DNA of 64,000 bases, taken from contig NZ_CP075584.1 of NCBI RefSeq assembly GCF_027594785.1, forward strand, positions 1,860,001 through 1,924,000. The letters are read 5' to 3'. The notes beneath the pieces were generated by a model. That model had not been told where the DNA came from and searched no databases. It worked only from the letters and a program-made list of their open reading frames with translations. Position numbers and translations under genes: made by a program. Source of the stretch: Cryobacterium breve. Lineage in GTDB: Bacteria; Actinomycetota; Actinomycetes; Actinomycetales; Microbacteriaceae. Shown in pieces: positions 1 to 8,881 of the stretch (its first letter is position 1; each line of letters begins with the position of its first letter).

Positions 1-1470
1 TCGCGAGTTCGGCATTCTCGATGTCGCGTTTGCGCTGTTCCTTCTGCTCGCGCCTGAGTGCGACGTCGACGACGTTGTACTCGCCGAGGTGCTCGGCGGC
101 CTCGTCGAGCAGCGGGATGTCGGCGATCGTGAACTCGGCGTCCCTGGCCCGGTGCAGGAGCGCCCGCTGCTCCGCACTCCAGCCCGGGGTGAGTTCGGCG
201 AGCCACTGGGGGCGCGCGTAGAGGTCCTGCACGAGCTTCTCGGGGGTGAGCGGAAGCCATGCGGTGTTGAGCGCCACGCGCACGTCCTGGGCAAGCCGCA
301 GGTCCTCGCGCAGCATCGGCAGGTCGCTCTCGTCCATCGAGGCGCCGCCCTGCTGCAACTGCCGCAGCCAGTCCCGCGCGAGGGCGCCGATCGCGGTCTT
401 CACGAACGTGACCCTCGCGAGGTTGTGCGGCTTTCCGCCCTCACGGGCCTTGGCGATCGCGTTCGCGACGAGCCTGCGGGGTCAGGGTCAGCCTGTCGCC
501 GTTGACCTCGAGCCTGCCGGGTGCCCACGGGGATGCGCTGTCTGGAGCGCACCGCATGCGCCACGAGCGCGGCCATGAAGCCCTGGCCCTTGAGCGCCGC
601 GACAGCTGGCGCGTCCTCGCGGGTCGCTTCGACTCCAGGGTAGAGCTGACCCACGCTCGCGAGAACGACTCCGGTCTCGCCGAGCGACGGCAGCACTGCC
701 TCGATATATTGCAGGAACGAGCGGGATGGCCCCACGATGAGCACGCCGTTGTGCTTCAGGCGATCGCGATGCGTGTAGAGCAGGTACGCGGCACGGTGCA
801 GCGCGACGGCGGTCTTGCCTGTCCCTGGCCCGCCCTGGACGACGAGCACTCCGGCGAGGTCGGAGCGGATGATCCGGTCCTGTTCCGCCTGGATGGTCGC
901 GACGATGTCGGGCATGTGCCCGGTGCGCTGGGCGGTCAGCGCGGAGAGCAATGCTCCCTCACCCTGATGCTCGGAGGGCTCTCCGCCGACCAGTTCGGCG
1001 TCGAGGATCTCGTCCTCGATCCGGATGATGGTCCGCCCCTTGGACTGCAGGTGACGCCTGGCCCTGGCTCCCAGCGGAGTCGCGGCCGTCGCCTGGTAGA
1101 AGGCACTGGCCTGCGGCACCCGCCAGTCGAGCAGCATCGGCTGCAGTTCTTCGTCACGCAGCCCGACCCTGCCGATGTAGCGGAACACGGAGTCGCCGCT
1201 CGCATCGTCCGCGGCGAGTTCGAGCCGACCGAACGCCAGCCGGTCGTCGATCTCCCGCAACTGCACGATCCGGTCCTCGTAGAGGCGCGCGAAGGTGTCC
1301 CGCTCCGAGCGAGTCTGGTGATTTCCCCCGACATCGAGCAGCCGTACCGCCGTCAGCTGGTCTTCGGCCTCCCGTTGCAGCGCGTCGAGACGCGCGTACA
1401 GCGTTGCCACATAGTTCTGTTCCCGTTCAAGCTCCAGGTCGACCACCGAAACACCCCTCAAATCCGACAT
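1..1470 (-). CDS. helD: HelD-like superfamily 1 helicase, 3' end cut by window edge
   Basis: The product resembles HelD, the UvrD/Rep-like ATPase that binds and recycles RNA polymerase in Gram-positive bacteria. The N-terminal ~40 residues are the charged coiled-coil typical of HelD (LEREQNYVATLYARLDAL). The Walker A motif GGPGTGKT lies at residues 213-220, followed by TAVALHRAAYLLY. The reading frame breaks twice, at 510-516 and 470-476, each time at GAGCCTG. Dropping one base at each site gives a continuous protein through LEVNGDRLTLTP, QLVANAIAKA and onward to the window edge (..LREDLRLAQDVRVALNT..). I therefore treat the gene as intact with two sequence errors. The C-terminal helicase half lies outside the window. 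It is divergent from the GGDEF-EAL gene. The family call is firm; the exact HelD class is not resolved. Confidence 0.8.
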
Positions 1471-1573
1471 TCGAGTTTACCCGACGCAGATGGGTGCTCC
1501 ATTCGGCGAGGCCCCTCGAACGCGGAGGTTAGGCTGGCCCTGTGTGAACACGCTCCCATCACTGCGGTCTCAT

Positions 1574-1640
1574 ACGGGCACACCCGTCGAAAGGCGGGGT
1601 CGCAAAGGCACGGGACCTTCGGGTTAGCCGGCATACACAC
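1574..1640 (+). promoter_or_regulatory. Candidate c-di-GMP-I (GEMM) riboswitch
   Basis: The leader of the GGDEF-EAL gene carries the ordered sequence signatures of the GEMM-I aptamer: GGGCACACC, a CGAAAGG tetraloop hairpin (ccgtcGAAAggcgg), GGGTCGCAAAGGCACGGGACC split around a TTCG loop, then GGTTAGCCGGC. These correspond to the conserved GGCAAACC, GAAA, GACGCAAAG, GGUC and UAGCCGGG elements of the family. It ends about 20 bases before the start codon, so an expression platform that masks the AGGGGA ribosome binding site is plausible. I recognised this by eye; no covariance-model score is available. Confidence 0.75.
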
Positions 1641-1659
1641 TGACAGGGGAACACGCGCG

Positions 1660-3999
1660 ATGGCCGCCACATCAGGGCAAACGTCGACAATTCGGCCTTG
1701 GCCGAACCCGTTCCGCCGACCAGGGGGCATGACCGAGGGAACGCGATGGCTGTTCGGCCTCGCGGCCGTCGGCTCGGTCCTGTTCAACATGCCGGGCATC
1801 GTGCTCACGGCGAGGGGCGGACTGCTGGTCCTCGGGATCGTGACCGGTGCGTTCCTGATCGCGTCCTGGTACCTCTGCTTCACGCGCGGCCGGGTCCCGA
1901 TCCCGCTCGAATTCGGCGACGCGGTTGCCTTTGTCCTCTTCGCCCAGGCGTTGCCCAACCCCGTGGGAATGCTCGCCGTGGTCTTCGCGTCCATCTGGGT
2001 GCGTGGCCTCTATGGGTCAACTCTGAGATCGGTGCTGCGAAGTTGCCTGGCCTCCCTGTCGCTTGTCCTCTCAGTTTCACTGTGGCCCCTCTTTCACGAG
2101 GTTCCCCTGTGGATCGGTGTCGCCGATACCTTTAATGCAATTCCGCTTCTCTTCCTGACGATGCTGATCGCACGCCAGTTGAGCATCGTCCTGCTCTCCC
2201 GAGAACAGGGCATGCTGCGCGACAGGGAACTCGCCGTGACCGGCTCGCTGCTTCTCGGCGCCAGCGACGCGGAAGCCATCGGGGTGATCGGCTGGGCCGG
2301 TGCGCAAAGTATTTGTGCCGCCACCCCCGGACTGCGCGTGCTTCGCGCCGTCCTCGACGGCCCGGTGCTCCGCGTCGACGCGGTGTCGGGAGAGTTCTCC
2401 TCGATCCCGGATGCCGTGCCCTCGACGGTCATGACGTTGTGCCCCAGCGCGAGCGACGCGCGGGTCGGTGATGCCGCGCCTCTCGATGCCGCCGTCGGTG
2501 AGCGGCTGGCCTGGGCGTGCCTCGCCTCGGACGTGCGGACGAACGCCTGGATCCTCGTCGGAGCACCGAAAGTCGTCCCTCCGGAAGCCCTCGTCGCGGT
2601 GCGCGCCCTGTCCATTCAGGTTGCCCTGGCGCTCCGCAACAGTTCGGTGCAGGAGGAACTGCTTGTCCAGGCCAGCTCCGACCCGCTGACCAGGCTGGAC
2701 AACCGCGCCGCGTTCACCGCCCGGCTGACCGCGATCCTCGCCGGGGCCAGGCCCACCGATGGCCTGCATGTGCTCTTCCTCGACCTCGACGACTTCAAGG
2801 ACGTCAACGATATTCTCTGCCACCGGGCCGGCAACGACCTCCTGGTCACGGTCGCGGACCGGATGCGCACGCACACGCGCCCCGGAGACGTCTGCGCGCG
2901 GCTCGGCGGCGACGAATTCGCCATCGTCCTTGCCGGTACGAACGAAGCGGATGCCCTCGAGATCGCGCGGCGTCTCGGCGCGGCGATTGCCGAACCCGTG
3001 CGTCTCGGTGCACAGACCGCGCAGGTCGGCGTCAGTATCGGCCTCGCGACCGCGGCAGCGGGGATCGACGTCGAGGACCTTGTGCACCAGGCGGACGTGG
3101 CCATGTACGCGGCGAAGGCCAACGGCAAGAACCGCGTCCAGGTCTTCGAGCCTGGCCTCCTCCGCGTGGACAATCCCCGGGTCACCTTCGAATGGCAACT
3201 CGCGGCCGCGGCGGCCGCCAATGAGCTCGTCGTGCACTACCAGCCCATCCTCGACCTCCCCGGGCTGCAGTGCACCGCCGTCGAGGCGCTCGTCCGCTGG
3301 CAACACCCGGAACGCGGCTTGCTCTACCCCGGTGACTTCATCGACGTCGCTGAGCGGACCGGCGCGATCATCGGTATCGGCGCTTTCGTGATGCGACGCG
3401 CCTGCCTCGACGCCGCGGCGTGGCGGAAGGCTAATCCTGGAGCGCCGTTGGCCGTGCACGTGAACGTTTCGGCCCACGAGCTCGACCGTGAGGGGTTCGT
3501 CGACTCGATCATCGGCTGCCTGGCCGACACCGGGACCCTCGCGAAGGATCTCGTCGTCGAACTCACCGAGACGGTCGTGCTGGATTCCCCCGCCGCGATC
3601 GGTCGCCTCCGTGCGATCGGGGCGCTCGGCGTCGGGATCGCACTCGACGACTTCGGCACGGGCTACGCCTCCCTGACGTCATTGCGCGCGCTCCCCGTCG
3701 ACGTCGTGAAGATCGACATGAGTTTCGTCGCCGGCGCGGTGTCCATTCCCTCCGACCGCTCCGTCATCGAGGCGATCGTGCGCCTGTGCGCCCAACTAGG
3801 GATCGCGACGGTCGCAGAGGGCGTCGAGCGGCTTGATCAGGAGCGCCTCCTGGGAGACCTCGGCGCGGGTGGGGTGCAGGGCTACCGCTATTCGCGTCCC
3901 CTGTCGGCCGCCGACCTGACCGGCTGGCTGGCGGACAATCGCGCCGGAGCGAACGGTTCAGGAGCGGATGTCGGGGGATTGCTCCGCACGAGCGTCTGA
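1660..3999 (+). CDS. Membrane-bound GGDEF-EAL c-di-GMP cyclase/phosphodiesterase
   Basis: This 779-residue protein makes and/or breaks the second messenger c-di-GMP. Residues ~25-190 hold about six to seven hydrophobic segments, followed by a GAF-like region (~200-345). The GGDEF domain (from SSDPLTRLDNR) has an intact catalytic LGGDEF and an intact product-inhibition I-site, RPGD, five residues upstream. The EAL domain has intact VEALVRW, ELTETVVLD, LDDFGTGYASL, KIDMSFV and the late VAEGVE, so both activities look competent. The ATG at 1660 is chosen because AGGGGAA lies ~10 bases upstream; the open frame continues to 502 only as antisense to helD. A riboswitch-like c-di-GMP aptamer directly upstream suggests feedback control. 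A stem-loop follows the stop. Confidence 0.9.
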   Translation: MAATSGQTSTIRPWPNPFRRPGGMTEGTRWLFGLAAVGSVLFNMPGIVLTARGGLLVLGIVTGAFLIASWYLCFTRGRVPIPLEFGDAVAFVLFAQALPNPVGMLAVVFASIWVRGLYGSTLRSVLRSCLASLSLVLSVSLWPLFHEVPLWIGVADTFNAIPLLFLTMLIARQLSIVLLSREQGMLRDRELAVTGSLLLGASDAEAIGVIGWAGAQSICAATPGLRVLRAVLDGPVLRVDAVSGEFSSIPDAVPSTVMTLCPSASDARVGDAAPLDAAVGERLAWACLASDVRTNAWILVGAPKVVPPEALVAVRALSIQVALALRNSSVQEELLVQASSDPLTRLDNRAAFTARLTAILAGARPTDGLHVLFLDLDDFKDVNDILCHRAGNDLLVTVADRMRTHTRPGDVCARLGGDEFAIVLAGTNEADALEIARRLGAAIAEPVRLGAQTAQVGVSIGLATAAAGIDVEDLVHQADVAMYAAKANGKNRVQVFEPGLLRVDNPRVTFEWQLAAAAAANELVVHYQPILDLPGLQCTAVEALVRWQHPERGLLYPGDFIDVAERTGAIIGIGAFVMRRACLDAAAWRKANPGAPLAVHVNVSAHELDREGFVDSIIGCLADTGTLAKDLVVELTETVVLDSPAAIGRLRAIGALGVGIALDDFGTGYASLTSLRALPVDVVKIDMSFVAGAVSIPSDRSVIEAIVRLCAQLGIATVAEGVERLDQERLLGDLGAGGVQGYRYSRPLSAADLTGWLADNRAGANGSGADVGGLLRTSV

Positions 4000-4038
4000 G
4001 ATCAGGACGCCCGGTCTCAGGAAGCTACGACACAACGA

Positions 4039-4090
4039 CGGCCCCCGGGCGGAGCACTGCGAGTTTCTGCAGTACTCCCACCGGGGGCCG
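4039..4090. terminator. Stem-loop between convergent genes
   Basis: CGGCCCCCGG (4039-4048) pairs with CCGGGGGCCG (4081-4090). An inner imperfect stem joins GGAGCACTGC and GCAGTACTCC. It sits between the stop of the GGDEF-EAL gene and the stop of the sugar ABC ATPase gene, so it probably terminates both; a short T-rich stretch follows on the + strand. Confidence 0.7.
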
Positions 4091-4124
4091 ATTCGTTTGG
4101 TTCCCGTGGTGGACGACCGGCGGG

Positions 4125-4898
4125 TCAGTCGCCCTCGACCCTGACCGTCTGGATGGTCCCGGTGAGCACCCCGATCAGGCGATCACCGTCGAATTCCGAC
4201 GTGGGGGCATCCATCACGATCTTCCCGAGTCGCAGCACCACGACCCGGTCGGTGACCTCGAGCACGTGCGGGAGGGTGTGCGAGATGAAGATCACGCCGA
4301 GCCCCTTCGCCTTGGCCGCCCGTACCACCTGGAGCACCTCCCCGGCCTGCCGTGCGCCGAGGTGGTTGGTCGGCTCGTCAAGGATGATCACCCGGCGCGC
4401 CCAGGCCACGGCGCGACCGATCGCCACTGCCTGCCGCTGCCCGCCCGAAAGCTGGGACACCGGACGGTCGGACGCCGGAACGGCGATCCCGACGCGCTCG
4501 AGGTCCTCGTGGGCGTCGTGCTCCATCTCCTTGCGGGCCAGGAAGCCCATCTTGCCGAAGATTCCCTTGACGGTCTTCTCCCGGCCGAGGAACACGTTCT
4601 GCGACACCGTGAGGTGCGGGGCGAGTCCCGAGTCCTGGTAGAGGGTCTCGACGCCGGCCTCGAGCGCCTCCCGGGGCGAGCCCCAGGTGCGCTCGACCCC
4701 GTCGAGGTAGATCTTCCCGCCGTTGGGCTGGTGCGCCCCCGAGAGGACTTTGACGAGCGTCGACTTGCCTGCGCCGTTGTCGCCGACCAGGCCGAGCACC
4801 TCGCCGGCGTGCAGCTTGAGGCTCGCACCGTCGAGGGCCACGACCGACCCGTATCGCTTCGAGACGTTCTTGACTTCGTAGATCACTTCGCCGGTCAT
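4125..4898 (-). CDS. Sugar ABC transporter ATP-binding protein (single cassette)
   Basis: A 257-residue ATPase energising the adjacent ribose-type permease. The Walker A motif reads GDNGAGKST near residue 40, the signature is LSGGQRQAVAIGRA, and Walker B is VIILDEPT. It has one cassette only, like FrcA, unlike the two-cassette RbsA/MmsA proteins elsewhere in this window. The start ATG at 4898 overlaps the permease stop as TAATG, indicating translational coupling, so the longer upstream open frame is not used. It is the last gene of the operon binding protein-permease-ATPase. The substrate cannot be read from sequence; ribose, fructose or a cyclitol are options. Confidence 0.88.
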   Translation of the reverse strand: MTGEVIYEVKNVSKRYGSVVALDGASLKLHAGEVLGLVGDNGAGKSTLVKVLSGAHQPNGGKIYLDGVERTWGSPREALEAGVETLYQDSGLAPHLTVSQNVFLGREKTVKGIFGKMGFLARKEMEHDAHEDLERVGIAVPASDRPVSQLSGGQRQAVAIGRAVAWARRVIILDEPTNHLGARQAGEVLQVVRAAKAKGLGVIFISHTLPHVLEVTDRVVVLRLGKIVMDAPTSEFDGDRLIGVLTGTIQTVRVEGD

Positions 4899-5962
4899 TA
4901 TTTTCTTCCGTTCTTGCTCTGCAGCGTCTGCGCAGCGACCGCCGCGGCGATCAGGATGGCCACAACGACCTTCTTCCAGTCCGGTGCAACGCCGACCATG
5001 ATCAGTCCGGACTGCACCGTGAAGAGGATGAGCGCACCGAGCACGGTGCCCCAAATCCGGCCGATGCCACCCATCAGGGAGGCGCCGCCGATGACGACCG
5101 CGGCGATGGCGTCGAGCTCACGCCCGGTTCCCGATGACGGCGAGCCGGCACCGAGGCGCAGGTAGACGTACATCCCGGCGAGGCCGGCCAGGGCTCCGGA
5201 GAGCGCGTAGACCAACGTCAGGTGGCGTTCGACGTTGATGCCCGCGCCGCGGGCGGCAAAGGTGTTCGAGCCGATCGCGTAGGTGTAGAGGCCGAACCGT
5301 GCCTTGTGCAGGAACAGGCCGGCGATGGTCACTACGACGATCACGACGATCAGAGCCCACGACAACGGGTTCGTCTTCGGGTCCATTGCGGCGATGAGGT
5401 CGAAGTTGTTCGCGGATCCAATCGGCTGCCCGCTCGAGATGATCACCGAGAGCCCGAGGGCGGCTCCCATCGTCGACAGGGTAGCGATGAAGGGGACGAT
5501 CCGGAGCTTGTTGATCAGGAAAGCGTTCGTCAGGCCCACGAGGAGCCCCACTCCCACCGACACCAGCGTGCCGATGAAGAGCGGGCCCGACGCGTCCGAG
5601 CCGGACACCGTCTGGTCGACCTTGAGGACGTTCGCCATCGTCCAGGCCGACACGACTCCGCTGAGGCCGATAATGGCACCGACCGAGAGGTCGATTCCGC
5701 CACTGATCACCACGAAGGTCTGGCCAACTGCAATCAGGACGACCGATCCCCAGTCCGTGAGGATGTTGCTGGCGGTCAGTGCGGAGAAGAACTTGGGCTC
5801 CAGCACCGAGAAGACGACGATGAGCAGTACCATCACGCCGATCAGGATGGTGCTCTGGTTCGACGCGAGGGTGCTGATCCGCGCCGTGAGCGCGAGCGGA
5901 ACCGGCTTCTGTTCCGCCGGGATGCCCGGCTTCCGCGTAGTGGTTTGATTGCTGTTGGTCAT
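4898..5962 (-). CDS. Ribose/xylose-type ABC transporter permease (RbsC family)
   Basis: A 354-residue integral membrane protein forming the sugar channel. It has about ten hydrophobic segments and the family motif GQTFVVISGGIDLSVGAIIG after the second helix. Near the C-terminus it has [20 protein letters not shown], which contacts the ATPase. The N-terminal ~30 residues are polar and cytoplasmic. AGGGAG stands ~6 bases ahead of the ATG. It lies 42 bases after the binding-protein gene and overlaps the ATPase gene at TAATG. This is a standard member of its family, with nothing missing. Confidence 0.9.
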   Translation of the reverse strand: MTNSNQTTTRKPGIPAEQKPVPLALTARISTLASNQSTILIGVMVLLIVVFSVLEPKFFSALTASNILTDWGSVVLIAVGQTFVVISGGIDLSVGAIIGLSGVVSAWTMANVLKVDQTVSGSDASGPLFIGTLVSVGVGLLVGLTNAFLINKLRIVPFIATLSTMGAALGLSVIISSGQPIGSANNFDLIAAMDPKTNPLSWALIVVIVVVTIAGLFLHKARFGLYTYAIGSNTFAARGAGINVERHLTLVYALSGALAGLAGMYVYLRLGAGSPSSGTGRELDAIAAVVIGGASLMGGIGRIWGTVLGALILFTVQSGLIMVGVAPDWKKVVVAILIAAAVAAQTLQSKNGRK

Positions 5963-6004
5963 GATGACTCCCTGGCTCTTGTCGTGAAGTACGGGAAGCG
6001 TCAG

Positions 6005-7015
6005 TTACTTGACGTAGGTGTACTTGGCGAAGTCAGCGTCGGAGGTCTTCGAGTCGAGGACAACGTTGGGGATGACGACTTCGTGCTCGGTCGCCGTCTT
6101 GCCGGTGTTGATGAATTCGACCAGGGTCTTGATGGCCAGGCGCGCCTCGGCGGCGGGGTCCTGGGCGACGAGGGCGGTGAAGATGCCCGACTTGATCTTG
6201 GCGACGTTGTCCGGGTATGCGTCGTAGCCGACGAGGCCGATCTTGCCGCTGAGGCCCTTCGACTCGAGCGCGGCGGCCGCACCGGAGGCGTTCGTACCGT
6301 CGATCGCGAAGATGCCGTTGAGGTCCGGGTACTTGGTCAGCCAGTTGCTCACGTTCGTGGCGGCCGTCTCCGGGTTGGACTCGGAGTATGCGACGTCGAC
6401 GATTTCCACACCGGGGTACTTCGCGGCGACCTGGGCCTTGAAACCGTCGAGGCGGCTCACGTTGGTGGTGGCGGTGGCGCTGGTCAGTCCGACGACGACC
6501 TTGTACGAGCCACCGGTCTTGTAGCCGATCTGGGTGGCGAGCGCGTCAGCGGCCTTGGCGCCGCCGTCGGCGTTGTCACCGGTGATGAAGCTGACGACGT
6601 CCTTGAGGTCGCCCACGTGGGTGTCCACGTTGACGACGGGGATGCCGGCCGCGGTGGCCTTGGCGACCGACGCCTGCAGGGCCTTCGGGTCGGTCGGGAT
6701 GAGCACGAGGCCGGTGGGCTGCTGCGCGAGCACGGCGTCGACGATCGGGATCTGGGTCTCGGCCGAGTACTTCGCCGGGTCGCCCTGCCAGATGAGCTTG
6801 ACGCCCTCGGCCTTGGCTTCGTCCTCTGCGCCGACCTTCATGGCCTGGAAGAACGGGTCGGACTCTGCGCCCATCACGAACGCGATGGAGATGTCCTTCT
6901 TCGCGGTGGCCGTCGTCGACGAACCGGTGCTCGCCGTCGTGGAGCAGGCGGTCATCGAGATGGCGAATGCGGCGGCGACGCCGACGGTGGTGATCGCTCG
7001 GTAGGAACGCTTCAT
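6005..7015 (-). CDS. Sugar-binding lipoprotein of ABC transporter (RbsB-like)
   Basis: A 336-residue extracytoplasmic solute receptor. A lipoprotein signal precedes the cysteine in ISMTACSTT (~residue 22). The mature part begins with a Ser/Thr/Ala linker and then the type I periplasmic-binding fold (SIAFVMGAESDPFFQAMKVG, later GIFAIDGTNASGAAAALE and GLVGYDAYPD). The ATG at 7015 is chosen because AAGGAGA precedes it and the signal peptide starts there. It is the first gene of a three-gene transport operon facing away from a LacI regulator. The ligand is unknown. Confidence 0.88.
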   Translation of the reverse strand: MKRSYRAITTVGVAAAFAISMTACSTTASTGSSTTATAKKDISIAFVMGAESDPFFQAMKVGAEDEAKAEGVKLIWQGDPAKYSAETQIPIVDAVLAQQPTGLVLIPTDPKALQASVAKATAAGIPVVNVDTHVGDLKDVVSFITGDNADGGAKAADALATQIGYKTGGSYKVVVGLTSATATTNVSRLDGFKAQVAAKYPGVEIVDVAYSESNPETAATNVSNWLTKYPDLNGIFAIDGTNASGAAAALESKGLSGKIGLVGYDAYPDNVAKIKSGIFTALVAQDPAAEARLAIKTLVEFINTGKTATEHEVVIPNVVLDSKTSDADFAKYTYVK

Positions 7016-7068
7016 GGAGGTCTCCTTTGACACATAAGTGCAACTGCAGATGCAAGTGCAACAACCGC

Positions 7069-7088
7069 TTGCGAGATCGTTCTCGCAA
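7069..7088. promoter_or_regulatory. LacI-type operator in divergent promoter region
   Basis: TTGCGAGATCGTTCTCGCAA is a 20-base inverted repeat with perfect 8-base arms and a 4-base centre. It lies between the binding-protein gene (53 bases from its start) and the LacI gene (75 bases from its start). It is the obvious site for that regulator to control both directions. Confidence 0.75.
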
Positions 7089-7162
7089 ACTTGTATAAGA
7101 TTGCAGCACACAGCACCGCGGCGCAAGCCTGTTCGGTAACGTTTCGATTACGAGGATTGTTC

Positions 7163-8245
7163 ATGGCTGAACGACGAAATCACGCTCCGACGATCGTCGA
7201 CGTCGCAGAGCAGGCCGGGGTCTCCCGAGCCACCGCCTCCCGGGCCCTCTCCGGGTATGGGCGCACGTCCGCGGCCACCGTGGAACGCGTCCGTCGCGCA
7301 GCAGACGAGATCGGCTACCGCCCGAACGAACTCGCGCGGGCGATGCGCGCCGGCTCGACCGGCACGATCGGACTCGTGGTCATTGCCGACTTCACGAACG
7401 CCTTCTTCGACCGCGCCACGAAGTCCATCGTCGATGCGGCGCGAAAACGCGGCTACCAGGTCCTGATCAGCAACACCGACGAGGACGCCGAGGTGGAGCG
7501 GAGGGCCATCGAGACTCTGCTCGAGAAGCAGGTCGACGGCCTGATCGTGTTCCCCTCCGCAACCGGCCACAGCGAGCACCTCGAGGCCGGAAACCTGGGC
7601 GGCCGCCCGCTTGTGCTCGTCGACCGTCGCCTGGACGATCTGGGGGTCAGCACGGTCACGACTGACGACTACACCGGTACGCGGGAGGCGGTCCGCAATG
7701 CCGTGGCCCTCGGGCACTCCCGGCTCGGTTTCCTGGTCACGGCAGCGAATATCGCGGGCCACACCGTGGCCCGGCCGCCCGCACTGATCTCGAGCGTGCG
7801 GGACCGTGCGGATGGTTTCGCCGCTGGAGCGGCCGAGGCGGGCATCCCTCCCGAGGACCAGGTCTGGCACTTCAGTGAAGACGTCCCGGAGTCATCGGAG
7901 GCCGCTGTTGCGGCGATGCTCGATCTGGACGCCCCGCCCTCGATCATCTTCACGTCCAACAACGACATGGCTTTGTCCGTGCTCAAGGTCGCCGGTTCGC
8001 GCGGGCTCGCAATCGGACGCGAAGTGTCCCTGGTCACGGTCGACGACAGCCCCTGGGCGGCATACATGGTCCCGGGCATCACGGTCGTCGCCCGCCCGGT
8101 CGAGCAACTTGGAGAGCTCGCCGTCGAGCGACTCGTGGCCGAGATCGAGTCTCCGGGGCAGCCGGTTGAAGACATCCAGCTCCCGACGGAACTCATTCCC
8201 CGGGCGTCGGTTGCCGACCTCAGAACCGCCTCGCCGGAACGTTAG
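7163..8245 (+). CDS. LacI-family transcriptional regulator of adjacent ABC transporter
   Basis: A 360-residue repressor-type protein. The N-terminal helix-turn-helix reads TIVDVAEQAGVSRATASRALSG (residues ~9-30), followed by the hinge RPNELARAMRAGSTGTIG and a sugar-binding-protein-like effector domain. The start at 7163 (ATG) follows GAGGATT and places the HTH at the usual distance from the N-terminus. It is divergent from the sugar transporter operon, with a perfect palindrome between them, so it presumably represses that operon until its sugar binds. Effector unknown. Confidence 0.9.
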   Translation: MAERRNHAPTIVDVAEQAGVSRATASRALSGYGRTSAATVERVRRAADEIGYRPNELARAMRAGSTGTIGLVVIADFTNAFFDRATKSIVDAARKRGYQVLISNTDEDAEVERRAIETLLEKQVDGLIVFPSATGHSEHLEAGNLGGRPLVLVDRRLDDLGVSTVTTDDYTGTREAVRNAVALGHSRLGFLVTAANIAGHTVARPPALISSVRDRADGFAAGAAEAGIPPEDQVWHFSEDVPESSEAAVAAMLDLDAPPSIIFTSNNDMALSVLKVAGSRGLAIGREVSLVTVDDSPWAAYMVPGITVVARPVEQLGELAVERLVAEIESPGQPVEDIQLPTELIPRASVADLRTASPER

Positions 8246-8258
8246 ACCGCTGGACCGC

Positions 8259-8735
8259 TCAGGCAGGCACGCTGGGCCGCACCACGAGCACCGGGCAGTC
8301 CGCGTGTCGCACACACTGCTCGCTGACCGACCCGAGGAGCATCCCGGCGAGGCCGCCGCGCCCGCGGGAGCCGACGACCAGCATCCGTGCCCCGCGGGAC
8401 ACGCTGATCAGGCAGCTGAGCGGTGTCGCGTACGCCGCCCGGTACTCGACGGGCACTCCCGGGTGCTGCGCCACGATCGGTCCGGCATCGGCCTCGAGCT
8501 TCTCCCGTACCACGCCGGCATAGTCGGTGAGGGGCGATACGTAGCCGAACTTCCAGTCGGCCGGGCGCGGGGCCGTGTCGATCGACCAGGCCCGAACGAC
8601 GACGACGGATGCGCCGAGCGGGCCCGCGAGGTCGAGGGCGACCTCGAGCGCATGGTTCGCGTAGTCGGAGCCGTCGTGCCCGACGACGATACTGCCCGTG
8701 GGAGCTGGTGACTGGTCTGCATCGATGCCTGACAT
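8259..8735 (-). CDS. Universal stress protein (UspA family)
   Basis: A 158-residue single UspA domain. It starts after a short Ala/Pro/Thr-rich N-terminus with SIVVGHDGSDYANHALEVAL. It ends with the nucleotide-binding loop GSRGRGGLAGMLLGSVSE and the strand CPVLVVRP. The G-2x-G-9x-G(S/T) pattern indicates an ATP-binding Usp. It is convergent with the LacI gene, 13 bases away, and stands as a single gene. The role is stress survival; no specific partner is visible here. Confidence 0.88.
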   Translation of the reverse strand: MSGIDADQSPAPTGSIVVGHDGSDYANHALEVALDLAGPLGASVVVVRAWSIDTAPRPADWKFGYVSPLTDYAGVVREKLEADAGPIVAQHPGVPVEYRAAYATPLSCLISVSRGARMLVVGSRGRGGLAGMLLGSVSEQCVRHADCPVLVVRPSVPA

Positions 8736-8881
8736 ACCCCCACGCTACTCCCGGCGAGGGGGGCGCGACGGAAATCAACCCCGACCTCGAGAAAAACCAC
8801 TGGCGCTGCTCCGCACCGTCATCCCCGGCGTCAGCCCCGCTCCGACCCCGATCGTTTGCCCGGCCCGGTTAGGGTGGAGTC

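Noticed and set aside
502-1659. Long plus-strand open frame in front of the GGDEF-EAL gene
   Set aside because: It is antisense to helD, lacks domain features there, and the ATG at 1660 has a ribosome site and follows a riboswitch-like leader.
5222-7030. 602-codon plus-strand frame
   Set aside because: Antisense to the ABC transporter genes; Gly/Asp/Arg-rich composition typical of shadow frames in high-GC DNA.
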